Shown here piece after piece: positions 9,612 to 27,670 of a stretch of DNA of 64,000 bases. Source of the DNA: Myxococcota bacterium (GTDB taxonomy: Bacteria; Myxococcota_A; UBA796; CAJQPC01); contig JAKLKD010000002.1 of the NCBI GenBank assembly GCA_023150845.1, positions 25,530 through 89,529 of the forward strand. The letters run 5' to 3'. Within the stretch, counting starts at the first letter, position 1; the number at the start of each line of letters is the position of its first letter. A program made the position numbers and the translations under genes. The notes under the pieces were generated by a model, which was not told the DNA's origin, did no database searches, and saw nothing but the letters and a program-made list of their open reading frames with translations.

Positions 9612-10043
9612 ATGGCGAAGAAGGTCACCAACCGCATCAAGCTGCAGATCATCGGCGGCGACGCCAAGCCGGCCCCCCCGGTTGGTCCTGCGCTCGGCCA
9701 GGCGGGCGTGAACATCCCCCTGTTCTGCAAAGACTTCAACGCTCGCACCGCGCACATGGCCGCTGACAAGATGCCTGTGCCGGTGTTCATCACCGTCTAC
9801 AGCGACCGTACGTTCGAGTTCAAGGTGGGCACCCCGCCCGCCTCGGCGCTCCTCCGTAAGGCCGCTGGCGCTGACAAGGGCTCGGGTGAGCCGAACAAGA
9901 AGAAGGTCGGCACGATCACCCAGGCCCAACTCAACGACATCGCTACCACCAAGCTCCCCGACCTCAACACCAGCGATCATGCGGCCGCCGTACGGACGAT
10001 CGCGGGCACGGCGAAGTCGATGGGAATCAACATCAACAACTGA
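9612..10043 (+). CDS. rplK: 50S ribosomal protein L11
   Basis: A 143-residue L11, normal for the family. The N-terminal domain has the proline-rich motif [17 protein letters not shown], and the C-terminal rRNA-binding domain ends in [10 protein letters not shown]11 binds the GTPase-associated centre of 23S rRNA together with L10 and L12. A GGAG ribosome binding site precedes the ATG. First of four stalk-region genes rplK-rplA-rplJ-rplL. Confidence 0.98.
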   Translation: MAKKVTNRIKLQIIGGDAKPAPPVGPALGQAGVNIPLFCKDFNARTAHMAADKMPVPVFITVYSDRTFEFKVGTPPASALLRKAAGADKGSGEPNKKKVGTITQAQLNDIATTKLPDLNTSDHAAAVRTIAGTAKSMGININN

Positions 10044-10137
10044 CTCTCATCCTTGGGTGGGGGAGGGTTGGCCGCAGCCCGTTATGACCCCCCCAAGGAG
10101 CCTTGTTCGTCTCTGACGGGCTTGGCGAGGAGGACTA

Positions 10138-10860
10138 GTGTCCAAGCGTAGCAAGCGCTGGGGATCAAACCGTCAGAAGGTTGATCCCCTGGCCAAGTTC
10201 ACCGTCGATCAGGCGGTGGAGTTGGTCCGTGAGGGCGCGACCGCGAAGTTCGACGAGACCGTCGACGTCGCGGTCAGGCTTGGGGTGAACCCCAAGCACG
10301 CGGATCAGATGGTCCGTGGCGCCTGCAGCCTGCCCCATGGCACCGGCAAGACCGTTCGTGTTGTCGTCTTCGCTCAAGGCGAAGCCGCTCGACTCGCGAC
10401 GGAGGCCGGCGCGGATGTGGTTGGCGGCGATGAGCTGATCAACAAGATTCAGAACGAGAACTGGCTAGACTTCGACAAGGCCATCGCTACCCGCGACATG
10501 ATGGGTAAGGTGGGTCGTTTGGGTCGTGTGCTCGGTCCCCGCGGCTTGATGCCCAACCCCAAGGTTGGCACGGTCGTCGGTCCGGAGCACATCGCCGAGA
10601 CGGTCGTCGCGCTCAAGGGGGGTCGTATTGACTTCCGCGTTGAGAAGGCGGGTATCGTTCACGCTCCGGTCGGGAAGGCCTCGATGAGCGCCACGGCGCT
10701 CAAAGAGAACCTGCTCGCGCTCATCAACGAACTCTTCCGTCTCAAGCCGTCCACGGCCAAGGGCACCTATCTCCGCGGCGCCGCGCTCAGCAGCACCATG
10801 GGGGTCGGCGTTCGCCTTGACGTGAACGACGTGGCTCGTGAGACGGGCAAGGCGGGTTGA
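10138..10860 (+). CDS. rplA: 50S ribosomal protein L1
   Basis: A 240-residue L1 starting at GTG, with GAGGAGG just upstream. It carries the conserved segments [33 protein letters not shown] and the closing [11 protein letters not shown]1 forms the mobile L1 stalk at the ribosomal E site and, in other bacteria, represses its own L11-L1 transcript. I did not identify the leader target here. Confidence 0.97.
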   Translation: MSKRSKRWGSNRQKVDPLAKFTVDQAVELVREGATAKFDETVDVAVRLGVNPKHADQMVRGACSLPHGTGKTVRVVVFAQGEAARLATEAGADVVGGDELINKIQNENWLDFDKAIATRDMMGKVGRLGRVLGPRGLMPNPKVGTVVGPEHIAETVVALKGGRIDFRVEKAGIVHAPVGKASMSATALKENLLALINELFRLKPSTAKGTYLRGAALSSTMGVGVRLDVNDVARETGKAG

Positions 10861-10863
10861 TCC

Positions 10864-11397
10864 ATGAACAAGGCTGAGAAGATCGAGTTCGTGGAGCGCT
10901 TCACGGGTGAAATCGGGAGCGCCCCCCTGGTCGTTGTGACCGAGTACCGCGCCGTCAAGGTGGCTGACTCGAACAGCCTCCGCCGCCGTCTTGAGGCCAA
11001 GGGCCTGAAGCTGGAGGTGGTGAAGAACACGCTGGTTCGTCGGTGTGTTGCCGGGACCCCCAAGGAGGTGATCGCTGATCAGCTCACTGGGATGAACGGT
11101 GTGATCATCTCGGGCGAGGATCCTATCGCTTCGGCGAAGGCCATCCGGGAGATCATCGACCCGAAGGGGCCCATTCAGATCAAGTTTGGGTACTTCGACG
11201 GCGTCGTCCTGCAGGCCCCCGAGGTTCTGGCGGTCGCTGACCTGCCCAGCCGCGAGGATCTGCTGGCCACCCTGCTCTCCACGCTGCAGGAGGGTCCGCG
11301 TCAGATCCTGGGTGTTATCCAGGGTCCCCCGCGCGACCTGCTGTACCTGCTCAAGAACTACGAAGCCAAGCTTGCTGAGCAGCAGGCTGGCGAATAA
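10864..11397 (+). CDS. rplJ: 50S ribosomal protein L10
   Basis: A 177-residue L10 beginning three bases after rplA stops. The N-terminal rRNA-binding domain includes VVVTEYRAVKVADSNSLRR and LKLEVVKNTLVRR. The C-terminal helix that holds L7/L12 dimers follows. In enterobacteria, L10 represses rplJL through a long leader upstream of rplJ. With only a three-base gap, that leader cannot exist in the same form, so any autoregulation must act elsewhere. Confidence 0.96.
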   Translation: MNKAEKIEFVERFTGEIGSAPLVVVTEYRAVKVADSNSLRRRLEAKGLKLEVVKNTLVRRCVAGTPKEVIADQLTGMNGVIISGEDPIASAKAIREIIDPKGPIQIKFGYFDGVVLQAPEVLAVADLPSREDLLATLLSTLQEGPRQILGVIQGPPRDLLYLLKNYEAKLAEQQAGE

Positions 11398-11442
11398 CCT
11401 ACGCGATTCCCATTCCCCATCAAGTTCGCAGGAGATCAAGCC

Positions 11443-11829
11443 ATGGCGACTCAGGCTGAAGTTGTCGACTACATCAAGAACCTCAAGCTCTCCGAGGTCA
11501 AGGCCCTCATCTCGATCCTCGAGGACGAGCTGGGCGTGAAGGCCTCCGCTCCCGTCGTCGCCGTCGCTGGCGGCGGTGGTGGCGCGGCCCCCGCGGCGGC
11601 TGAGCCCGTCGAGGAGAAGACCGAGTTCACCGTCGTGCTCAAGGCCGCCGGTGCCAACAAGATCGGCGTCATCAAGGTCATCCGTGAGCTCACGGGCCTC
11701 GGTCTCAAGGAGGCCAAGGACCTGGTCGAGGGCGCTCCTCAGGTCGTCAAGGAGAACATCGACAAGGATGCCTCCGAGGCCGCCAAGAAGAAGCTCGTCG
11801 AGGCTGGCGCCGAGGTCGAGATCAAGTAG
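11443..11829 (+). CDS. rplL: 50S ribosomal protein L7/L12
   Basis: A 128-residue L7/L12. The N-terminal dimerisation domain is followed by an Ala/Gly-rich hinge (about residues 38-55). The C-terminal domain that recruits GTPase factors has the canonical [20 protein letters not shown] and [20 protein letters not shown] lies before the ATG. It is the multi-copy stalk protein, and a 408-base spacer separates it from rpoB. Confidence 0.98.
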   Translation: MATQAEVVDYIKNLKLSEVKALISILEDELGVKASAPVVAVAGGGGGAAPAAAEPVEEKTEFTVVLKAAGANKIGVIKVIRELTGLGLKEAKDLVEGAPQVVKENIDKDASEAAKKKLVEAGAEVEIK

Positions 11830-12237
11830 TTGACGGAAGGTGTCGCGCTGGCGGCGCGCGTAAGCTCGCCCCAGCGCGATCCTCTTCTCTTGACAAACAC
11901 GCCCAGGCATGTTCTGGGCGATGTTGTCACTCTGTTGTCTCTGTCTCCAAGCGCCTTCGGCGCCTATGAGACCGCTGGCGTTCGCCAGCCCCCCTACGAC
12001 ACATCCCGCGAGACCGCACCCCTTTGATGGTCTACCCGGCTTCTGACGCGTCCTGCGCAGCAGAGAATGCTGCTGTCTCGTTGACATGCAGCGCGGTGAG
12101 CTGTGCCTGGGCTGGCCAGCTGGTGTTGCGCAAGGCGCCGTGGTCGAGACGTCCGGGGTTCCTGATGGTTTTCACTCCCGCGGCCGCGATGAGCCTACGC
12201 CCTCGGCTCCGCGCGCTGCATGATCGCTGAGGTCCTG
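11830..12237 (+). promoter_or_regulatory. Structured rplL-rpoB spacer with several hairpins
   Basis: This 408-base spacer contains no credible gene. TCGCGCTGG (11843-11851) can pair with CCAGCGCGA (11871-11879) and is followed by a pyrimidine-rich TCCTCTTCTCTT stretch, resembling an attenuator. GCGCC-TTC-GGCGC (11951-11963) and GCTGGC-GTTC-GCCAGC (11974-11989) are two further perfect hairpins. TTGACA occurs at 11890-11895, but I see no convincing -10 box after it. In enterobacteria, the same spacer holds an attenuator and an RNase III site that lower rpoBC expression relative to rplJL. A similar role here is inference. Confidence 0.5.
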
Positions 12238-16428
<4,191 letters not shown>

Positions 16429-16539
16429 CCGCGCGGGGTCATCCCCCCTTCGTTTCTTAAAAAGATCTCGCGCAGGGGCGACTCGCGGCCCAAGAGGCTG
16501 TCGCATGTCGCCCTCCAATGACCCTTCCAGGAGTCAGCC

Positions 16540-21351
<4,812 letters not shown>

Positions 21352-21376
21352 CGATCGCCTCATTTCGCTCCTGTTC

Positions 21377-21405
21377 TTGACTGGGGAGCGTCGTCCGAAT
21401 AGATC
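21377..21405 (+). promoter_or_regulatory. Weak candidate promoter before rpsL
   Basis: TTGACT (21377-21382), a 17-base spacer and TAGATC (21400-21405) lie about 95 bases before rpsL in the 147-base rpoC-rpsL gap. The -35 is good, but the -10 matches only three consensus bases. It could start an rpsL-rpsG transcript. Confidence 0.35.
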
Positions 21406-21498
21406 GCCACGGTTCATGGGACGATCAGGCGGCGCGCCCCTCTCTCCAACGAGAGCTGCCCCCCTTCTCCTGTCGTCATTTCCTCAAGAGGTTCCCGG

Positions 21499-21873
21499 AT
21501 GCCCACCATCAACCAGCTCGTCCGTAAGGGACGGCAGAAGGTTGCGACCAAGTCCAAGTCGCCCGCCCTCATGGGCTGCCCGCAGAAGCGCGGCGTCTGC
21601 ACTCGCGTGTACACGACCACCCCCAAGAAGCCCAACTCGGCGCTCCGTAAGGTCGCCCGTGTTCGTCTCACCAACGACATGGAGGTCACCGCCTACATCG
21701 GTGGTGAGGGTCACAACCTCCAGGAGCACTCCTCGGTGCTCATCCGTGGTGGTCGCGTCAAGGACCTGCCTGGCGTTCGGTACCACATCATTCGCGGCAC
21801 CCTCGACTCCCAGGGCGTCAACGCCCGGCGCCAGGGCCGCTCCAAGTACGGCGCCAAGCGGCCCAAGAAGTAA
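21499..21873 (+). CDS. rpsL: 30S ribosomal protein S12
   Basis: A 124-residue S12, standard length. It has the decoding-centre segments [19 protein letters not shown] and [17 protein letters not shown]. The lysines in KKPNSALRK and [10 protein letters not shown], where streptomycin-resistance changes occur in other species, appear wild type. An AGAGG ribosome binding site precedes the ATG. First gene of the str-type cluster, followed 11 bases later by rpsG. Confidence 0.98.
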   Translation: MPTINQLVRKGRQKVATKSKSPALMGCPQKRGVCTRVYTTTPKKPNSALRKVARVRLTNDMEVTAYIGGEGHNLQEHSSVLIRGGRVKDLPGVRYHIIRGTLDSQGVNARRQGRSKYGAKRPKK

Positions 21874-21884
21874 GGTTCTGATCC

Positions 21885-22355
21885 ATGCCTCGTCGTCACG
21901 AAGTCCCCAAGCGTATTGTGCTGCCTGACCCCAAGTTTGGGGACAAGGCAGTGACCAAGTTCATGAACGCCGTGATGGAAGATGGGAAGAAGGCCGTCGC
22001 CGAGTCCATCGTCTATGGTGCGTTCGATGTCATCGAGGATCGCACCCGCGAGGAGCCCATCAAGGTCTTCCGTCGGGCGCTTGAGAACGTCTCTCCCTTG
22101 GTGGAGGTCAAGTCTCGCCGCGTGGGTGGCTCTACCTACCAGGTGCCGATCGAGGTCCGCAACGATCGTCGGATGGCGCTCGCGATGCGGTGGATCATCA
22201 TCTTCGCCCGCAAGCGCAGCGGCCGCTCTATGCAAGAGAAGCTCGCCAACGAGCTGATCGAGGCCTCCCACAACCGCGGCAACGCGGTCAAGCGGAAGGA
22301 CGAGACCCACCGTATGGCTGAGGCCAACAAGGCGTTCGCGCACTACCGCTGGTAG
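21885..22355 (+). CDS. rpsG: 30S ribosomal protein S7
   Basis: A 156-residue S7 with the conserved start [22 protein letters not shown], and the segment [12 protein letters not shown] that contacts 16S rRNA and mRNA near the exit. Length is normal. S7 nucleates assembly of the 30S head. A strong terminator hairpin follows 20 bases after the stop, so the rpsL-rpsG transcript probably ends here. Confidence 0.98.
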   Translation: MPRRHEVPKRIVLPDPKFGDKAVTKFMNAVMEDGKKAVAESIVYGAFDVIEDRTREEPIKVFRRALENVSPLVEVKSRRVGGSTYQVPIEVRNDRRMALAMRWIIIFARKRSGRSMQEKLANELIEASHNRGNAVKRKDETHRMAEANKAFAHYRW

Positions 22356-22375
22356 TCGCGCTCTCTCCTCCTCGC

Positions 22376-22418
22376 GGCCCGTTGAGCGCTCTGGTGCTCA
22401 GCGGGCCGTGTCTTTTTT
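22376..22418 (+). terminator. Rho-independent terminator abutting the EF-G start codon
   Basis: GGCCCGTTGAGC (22376-22387) pairs with GCTCAGCGGGCC (22396-22407) over 12 bp, with one G-T pair. GTG and a T-rich tract containing six consecutive Ts (TCTTTTTTC) follow. The T-tract ends three bases before the ATG at 22422. It terminates rpsL-rpsG, but it also occupies the place where a ribosome binding site for the next gene should be. Confidence 0.85.
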
Positions 22419-22421
22419 CTG

Positions 22422-24515
22422 ATGGACCCGATGATCCGCCGCATCCGAAACATCGGCATCCTCGCGCACATCGACGCCGGGAAGACCACGCTCACCGAGC
22501 GGATCCTCACGGCGACGGGCCGTATCCGCATCCCCGGCGAGGTCGATGACGGCACGGCGACGATGGACTTCATGGTCCAGGAGCGTGAGCGCGGCATCAC
22601 CATCGGGGCCGCGGCGACCCGGGTGGGCTGGCGTGACCACATCATCCACCTCATCGACACCCCGGGGCACGTCGACTTCACCATCGAGGTCGAGCGCTCT
22701 TTGCGTGTGCTCGACGGGGCGATCGTCGTGCTCTCCGCGAGCGAAGGGGTCCAGCCCCAGACCGAGCACGTCTGGGCCCAGGCTGATGCCCGCCGGGTGC
22801 CCCGCCTCGTGTTCATCAACAAGCTCGATCGGGTCGGCGCGGACTTTGAGCGCTGCCTCGCGGATCTCCAGACCCGCCTGAACGCCCCGGCGGTGCCGTT
22901 CCAGCTCCCGGTCATCGAGGACGGGCGCCTGCGGGGCGTGATCGACCTGGTGCGCTCCCGCCTCTTGACCTTCACCCCGAAGGATCGTGGGGTGATCGTG
23001 CAGGCGGCGCCCGTGCCCCCGAGTCTGGAGGTCGAGCTAGCGTTTGGGCGAGAGGCCCTCCTCAACGCCGCCTTACACAGCGACGCGGTGATGGAGCGGT
23101 ACCTCAGCGCCGGAGAGGTGACCCCCGCCGAGCTCTACGCCGACGCCCGCCTGCGGGTGCTCGACGGGTCGCTGGTGCCGGTGTTCTGCGGCGCGGCGAA
23201 GCACCACCAGGGCGTGCACCCGCTCCTCGACGCCGTCGTCGAGCTGCTCCCGTCCCCGGCGGATCTGGGCCCCTGCTACGGCCTGAGCGCCGTCGGCCGG
23301 GGCACCTCCGAGCGTCGCGCCCCTGACGTCTCCGAGCGCGCCTGCGCCTTGGTCTTTAAGCTCGGGCACGACCGCGACGAGGGCCTGATCGCCTTCACCC
23401 GGGTGTACTCCGGGGCGCTGCGTGTCGGCGACGTCGTGCTCAACCCGCGCACGGGCGGGCAAGACACGATCACCCAGCTCTTCGCCGCCCACGCCGAGGA
23501 GCTCGAGCCCGTGAGCGTCGCCGAGGCGGGCACGATCACCGTGGTCGCCGGGCTCACCGCGCCGACGACCGGGGACACCCTCTGCGACCCCGCCGCCCCC
23601 CTGCTCCTGGAGCCGCTCACGCCGCCCTCCCCGGTGCTCGGCGTGGTGATCGAGGCCGAGACCGTAGAGAGCGAGGAGCGCCTCAACGCCGCCCTGCAGC
23701 GCCCGCTGCTAGAGGACCCGACCCTGCGCCTCACCGTTGACCCCCAGACCGGCCAGCGGGTCCTGGAGGGCATGGGTGAGCTCCACCTGGAGATCGCCGT
23801 CGAGCGCCTGCGTCGGGAGCACGAGCTCGCCCTGCGCGTCGGCAAGCCCCGGGTCACCTACCTCCTCGCGCCGGGCCTCGCCGCGGAAGGGGAGGGGACG
23901 CACCGCCTCGTGACGGGCGCCGGGGAGCAGCGGGCGACGCTCCAGGTCCGCGTCACCCCCCAGGCCGACCAGGCCGCGGTGACCATCGAGCCCGGCTGGG
24001 CGGCGATCGCCCTGCCTGAAGATTACGCCGAGGCGATCGTCAGCGCGCTGCGCGCTGGGGTCGAGCGCGCGCTCGGCGGCGGGGCGCCTTTGGCCTTCGC
24101 GCGGGTCTCCGTGAGCGGCGGATCGTGTGAGCCAGGGCCTGGGGCGCTGATCGCCGCCCGGGTCGCCGCGGGCCTCGCCTTGGACGACGCGCTGAAAAGA
24201 TCGTCGATCATGGTGATGGAGCCGATCATGCGCCTTGAGGTTCGCACGCCGGGCGACTATATGGGCGGGGTCCTGGGTGACCTCCAGGCGCGACGCGGGA
24301 TCGTCACCTCGACGACGCCGAGACCGCCGCTCCAGGTCATCGAGGCCGACGTGCCCCTCGCGGAGCTGGTTGGTTACACAACCGCCCTGCGATCGGCCAC
24401 CCAAGGCCGCTCGTCGGCCAGCATCCACTTCTCTCGTCATTCCCCAGCGCCCCCTAAGCTCTCTCGCCTCATCTTCGAGCCCCTCGTGGGTGATCGTGTA
24501 AAGAGCGAACCGTGA
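22422..24515 (+). CDS. Divergent elongation factor G paralogue
   Basis: A 697-residue EF-G family GTPase at the usual fusA position. GTPase motifs are intact: AHIDAGKTT, DTPGHVDF and NKLD. Domain II and the EF-G domain III segment LEGMGELHLEIAVERLRRE are present. Domain IV is strongly changed: the stretch that normally reads like HDVDSNEMAFKIA is SCEPGPGALIAARVAAGLA, although EPIMRLEVRTPGDYMGGVLGDL is kept. That pattern suggests an EF-G2-like paralogue, perhaps specialised in recycling or stress, rather than the main translocase. No ribosome binding site is present, and an in-frame TGA at 22383 limits the start to 22422 or 22431. A canonical fusA is expected elsewhere. Confidence 0.85.
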   Translation: MDPMIRRIRNIGILAHIDAGKTTLTERILTATGRIRIPGEVDDGTATMDFMVQERERGITIGAAATRVGWRDHIIHLIDTPGHVDFTIEVERSLRVLDGAIVVLSASEGVQPQTEHVWAQADARRVPRLVFINKLDRVGADFERCLADLQTRLNAPAVPFQLPVIEDGRLRGVIDLVRSRLLTFTPKDRGVIVQAAPVPPSLEVELAFGREALLNAALHSDAVMERYLSAGEVTPAELYADARLRVLDGSLVPVFCGAAKHHQGVHPLLDAVVELLPSPADLGPCYGLSAVGRGTSERRAPDVSERACALVFKLGHDRDEGLIAFTRVYSGALRVGDVVLNPRTGGQDTITQLFAAHAEELEPVSVAEAGTITVVAGLTAPTTGDTLCDPAAPLLLEPLTPPSPVLGVVIEAETVESEERLNAALQRPLLEDPTLRLTVDPQTGQRVLEGMGELHLEIAVERLRREHELALRVGKPRVTYLLAPGLAAEGEGTHRLVTGAGEQRATLQVRVTPQADQAAVTIEPGWAAIALPEDYAEAIVSALRAGVERALGGGAPLAFARVSVSGGSCEPGPGALIAARVAAGLALDDALKRSSIMVMEPIMRLEVRTPGDYMGGVLGDLQARRGIVTSTTPRPPLQVIEADVPLAELVGYTTALRSATQGRSSASIHFSRHSPAPPKLSRLIFEPLVGDRVKSEP

Positions 24516-24606
24516 TCCTCCTGCGCAAGAGCCCCTCTGAACCTGCCCCCGAACGCGCCGCTGATGCGGCAGAGAGGGGAAAGGTGATCTTCAGGGTGGC
24601 CAACTC

Positions 24607-24636
24607 CGCAACGACCGGCTAAGCGCGGTTGTTGCG
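24607..24636 (+). other. Hairpin in EF-G to rpsJ spacer
   Basis: CGCAACGACCG pairs with CGGTTGTTGCG over 11 bp (one G-T pair) around an eight-base loop, followed by TCTTCTC. It lies in the 247-base gap before rpsJ, which otherwise shows no gene. It may be a weak terminator for the EF-G gene or part of an S10-operon leader. Confidence 0.5.
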
Positions 24637-24762
24637 TCTTCTCGGAGTCGCTGTCCACCCCCCCCGGACAACCACCCCGAACAGCCCGAATCCATCGAGC
24701 CCGCCGCGCCGGCCATCCACCGAGCAGGCTGGTACGTCAGAAACGAACAGGACCGTCATCTC

Positions 24763-25077
24763 ATGGCCAGCACCAACAAGATTCGTATTCGTCTCAAGGC
24801 CTACGACCACAAGCTGCTGGATCGGAGCGCCGGGGAGATCGTTGAGACCGCTCGCCGCACTGGCGTGCGTATTCGGGGCCCCTTCCCCCTTCCCACCACG
24901 GTCTCCCGCTGGACGGTTCTTCGTGGCCCTCACGTCGACAAGAAGTCCCGTGAGCAGTTCGAGCGCCGCACGCACCACCGCCTCCTCGACATCCTTGAGC
25001 CCACTCAGCAGACCGTGGACGCGCTCATGAAGCTCGACCTCTCCGCTGGTGTTCACGTCGAGATCAAGCTGTCCTGA
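24763..25077 (+). CDS. rpsJ: 30S ribosomal protein S10
   Basis: A 104-residue S10 (NusE) with the conserved [14 protein letters not shown] start and [29 protein letters not shown], which contacts NusB/NusG in antitermination and the 30S head. Length is standard. It opens the S10 operon. The next gene is rplD, not rplC, after an 84-base gap. Confidence 0.98.
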   Translation: MASTNKIRIRLKAYDHKLLDRSAGEIVETARRTGVRIRGPFPLPTTVSRWTVLRGPHVDKKSREQFERRTHHRLLDILEPTQQTVDALMKLDLSAGVHVEIKLS

Positions 25078-25161
25078 GCGGACACCCTTCCCACTGATTC
25101 AGTCGGGCGCCTCCTCCTTGAGTCCAAGGAGCGATAGCTGGCGTCACGATGGAGCTCAAAG

Positions 25162-25785
25162 ATGCCTACGATTGACGTAGTCAACACTGCCAAGGAGACG
25201 GTCGGCTCGGTCGAGCTGCCCGACGACATCTTTGGCGTCGAAGTGAAAGAGCACCTCTTCTACACCGTGGTGCGGTACCAGCTCGCGAACCGTCGCGCTG
25301 GCACCCACAAGGTGAAGTCCCGGTGCGAGGTGTCCGGCGGTGGTCGTAAGCCCTTCAAGCAGAAGGGTACCGGCCGCGCTCGTCAGGGCACGATCCGCGC
25401 TCCCCAGATGCGGGGCGGCGGCATCGTCCACGGGCCGACCCCCCGGGACCACGGCTTCAAGGTCTCCAAGAAGGTCCGCCGCGCGGCCCTCTGCAGCGCC
25501 CTCTCCCGGCGCGTGCAGGAGTCCAAGCTGACGGTCTTCAACGCCTTCGAGCTCTCCGCGGTCAAGACCAAGGAGTTCCGCAAGGTGATGGACAGCTTCG
25601 GCTTCGACGATCTGCTGCTCATCCTCCCCGAGAAGGACAACGCCGTCTACCTGTCGGCGCGGAACCTTCCCGACGTGCAGGTGCTGCCGGTCGCCGGGCT
25701 CAACGTCTACGACGTGCTCAAGCACAAGAACATCGCGGTCACCAGCGCTGCGGTCGACTCCATCGTGTCGCGGCTGGGGAGGTGA
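25162..25785 (+). CDS. rplD: 50S ribosomal protein L4
   Basis: A 207-residue L4 with the exit-tunnel extension segment KPFKQKGTGRARQGTIRAPQMRGGG and HGPTPRDHGFKVSKKVRRAAL. Length matches the bacterial family. In enterobacteria, L4 represses the S10 operon. Here it follows rpsJ directly because rplC (L3), which normally lies between them, is absent. Confidence 0.97.
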   Translation: MPTIDVVNTAKETVGSVELPDDIFGVEVKEHLFYTVVRYQLANRRAGTHKVKSRCEVSGGGRKPFKQKGTGRARQGTIRAPQMRGGGIVHGPTPRDHGFKVSKKVRRAALCSALSRRVQESKLTVFNAFELSAVKTKEFRKVMDSFGFDDLLLILPEKDNAVYLSARNLPDVQVLPVAGLNVYDVLKHKNIAVTSAAVDSIVSRLGR

Positions 25786-25788
25786 GAG

Positions 25789-26088
25789 ATGGCGCAGATT
25801 CATGATGTCCTCCTCCGTCCGCTGACCACCGAGAAGGGCGCCGTCCTGGAGTCCTCCGAGAACACCTACGTCTTCGCCGTTGGCCTCAAGGCCAACAAGA
25901 TCCAGATCAAGGCCGCTGTTGAGGCCTTCTTCGGGGTGAGCGTCGAGGCGGTGCGGACTTCGGTGGTCCGTGGCAAAAACAAGCGTTTCGGTCGCCACTC
26001 CGGGCGTCGTTCTGACTGGAAGAAGGCGTACGTCAAGCTCGCGAGCGGCGACGTGCTGAACTTCTTCAGCGACGAAGCTCAGGTCTGA
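25789..26088 (+). CDS. rplW: 50S ribosomal protein L23
   Basis: A 99-residue L23 starting three bases after rplD, with GAGGTGAG serving as ribosome binding site. It shows [24 protein letters not shown] and the basic loop [15 protein letters not shown]23 lines the peptide exit and docks trigger factor and SRP. Confidence 0.97.
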   Translation: MAQIHDVLLRPLTTEKGAVLESSENTYVFAVGLKANKIQIKAAVEAFFGVSVEAVRTSVVRGKNKRFGRHSGRRSDWKKAYVKLASGDVLNFFSDEAQV

Positions 26089-26104
26089 GGTCATTGAGGT
26101 AGAC

Positions 26105-26929
26105 ATGGGAACCAAGAGCTTCAAGCCTACGAGCAACGGCCTCCGCTTCAAGACGGTGTCGGACTTCGCTGAGATCACCACGAGCTCCCCGGAGCGTTCG
26201 CTGGTCCTCCCGATGCGTGGCACTGGCGGTCGTAACAACTTCGGCCGCGTCACCAGCCGCTTCCGCGGCGGTGGTCACAAGCGCCGTTACCGTCTCATCG
26301 ACTTCCGTCGTGACAAGCAGGGCGTGCCCGGCCGCGTCGCGTCCGTGGAGTACGATCCCAACCGCACCGCGAACATCGCCCTCATCCAGTACATGGACGG
26401 CGAGAAGCGGTACATCCTGCACCCCGTCAACCTGAACGTCGGCGACACCATCGTCACCAGCGACCAGGCTGACATCAAGCCCGGGAACGCGATGCGCCTC
26501 GCCTCCGTCCCGCTGGGCACCTGGGTGCACAACGTGGAGCTCTACCCCGCTCGCGGTGGTCAGCTCTGCCGGTCCGCCGGGAGCTACGCTCAGGTGATGG
26601 CGAAGGAGAACAGCTATGTCCTCCTCCGTCTGCCCTCCGGCGAGCTCCGTCGTGTCCACGAGAACTGCCTAGCCACCATCGGCCAGGTCGGTAACCTCGA
26701 GCACGAGAACATCTCTCTGGGTAAGGCGGGTCGCGCTCGGTGGCTGGGGCGTCGTCCTCACAACCGCGGCGTCACCATGAACCCCATCGACCACCCGCAC
26801 GGTGGTGGTGAGGGCAAGACCTCCGGCGGTCGTCACCCCGTGACGCCCTGGGGTCAGCCCACTCGTGGATACAAGACTCGCTCGCGCAAGAAGCCGAGCA
26901 CCGCCTTCATCGTCAAGCGCCGTAAGTAG
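26105..26929 (+). CDS. rplB: 50S ribosomal protein L2
   Basis: A 274-residue L2 with the RNA-binding N-terminal domain ([25 protein letters not shown] begins the conserved tract) and the peptidyl-transferase-proximal segment [18 protein letters not shown], containing the functionally important histidine. Standard length, ordinary member of the S10 cluster. Confidence 0.98.
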   Translation: MGTKSFKPTSNGLRFKTVSDFAEITTSSPERSLVLPMRGTGGRNNFGRVTSRFRGGGHKRRYRLIDFRRDKQGVPGRVASVEYDPNRTANIALIQYMDGEKRYILHPVNLNVGDTIVTSDQADIKPGNAMRLASVPLGTWVHNVELYPARGGQLCRSAGSYAQVMAKENSYVLLRLPSGELRRVHENCLATIGQVGNLEHENISLGKAGRARWLGRRPHNRGVTMNPIDHPHGGGEGKTSGGRHPVTPWGQPTRGYKTRSRKKPSTAFIVKRRK

Positions 26930-26943
26930 GTTCAGGAGTTCTC

Positions 26944-27225
26944 GTGGCACGCTCAATCAAGAAGGGCCCCTTCGTGGATGCCCACCTGGAGAAGAAGGCG
27001 GTGCTCGCCCGGAGCTCCGGCCAAGGCGCCCCTGTCGTCAAGACCTGGAGTCGGCGCTCTACCATCCTCCCCGACTTCATCGGGTTGACGTTCGCGGTTC
27101 ACAACGGTAAAAAGTTCGTGACCGTGTATGTGACGGAGAACATGGTCGGGCACAAGCTCGGCGAGTTCGCCCCTACCCGTACCTTCTTCGGCCACGCCGC
27201 GGATCGGAAAACAAAGGTGCGCTGA
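26944..27225 (+). CDS. rpsS: 30S ribosomal protein S19
   Basis: A 93-residue S19 starting at GTG ([15 protein letters not shown]), with CAGGAG upstream. It has the conserved [23 protein letters not shown] and [18 protein letters not shown]19 forms the 30S head with S13. An 85-base gap separates it from rplV, longer than usual for this operon. Confidence 0.97.
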   Translation: MARSIKKGPFVDAHLEKKAVLARSSGQGAPVVKTWSRRSTILPDFIGLTFAVHNGKKFVTVYVTENMVGHKLGEFAPTRTFFGHAADRKTKVR

Positions 27226-27310
27226 GCGCGCGAGGGGTCGCGCGACAGTCGCGGCCTACGCGCTCCACAGCGTGCCCATCACTTCGCTCACGGAGCGATA
27301 GGGTCATCAA

Positions 27311-27664
27311 ATGGAGTCTACAGCCATTCTCCGATTCGCGCGGGTGTCGGCCCAGAAGGCCCGCCTCGTGGCCGATCTGATTCGCGGTCGGGACGTTGGG
27401 CAGGCGCTTGAGGTGCTGACGTTCACCAACAAGAAGTCCGCCCCGCTCATCAAGAAGCTCATCGAGTCTGCGGTCGCCAACGCCGAGCACAGCTCCAAGG
27501 TCAAGTCCAGCGAGGTCGACATCGACGCTCTGTACGTCAAGTCGATCATGGTTGACCAGGGGACCACGCTTCGTCGTTTCCGGCCTCGCGCGCAGGGTCG
27601 GGCCACCCCGATCCGCAAGCAGACCGCCCACATCACCGTGGTCCTTGGGACGCGGGAGGAGTAA
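27311..27664 (+). CDS. rplV: 50S ribosomal protein L22
   Basis: A 117-residue L22 with [19 protein letters not shown] at the N-terminus and the exit-tunnel beta-hairpin segment [16 protein letters not shown], where macrolide-resistance changes occur in other species. Length is normal. Confidence 0.97.
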   Translation: MESTAILRFARVSAQKARLVADLIRGRDVGQALEVLTFTNKKSAPLIKKLIESAVANAEHSSKVKSSEVDIDALYVKSIMVDQGTTLRRFRPRAQGRATPIRKQTAHITVVLGTREE

Positions 27665-27670
27665 GTCGTC

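Noticed and set aside
11890-11918. Promoter for rpoB at the TTGACA in the rplL-rpoB spacer
   Set aside because: The -35 is perfect, but no acceptable -10 box is found at 16-18 bases, so I do not list it as a promoter.
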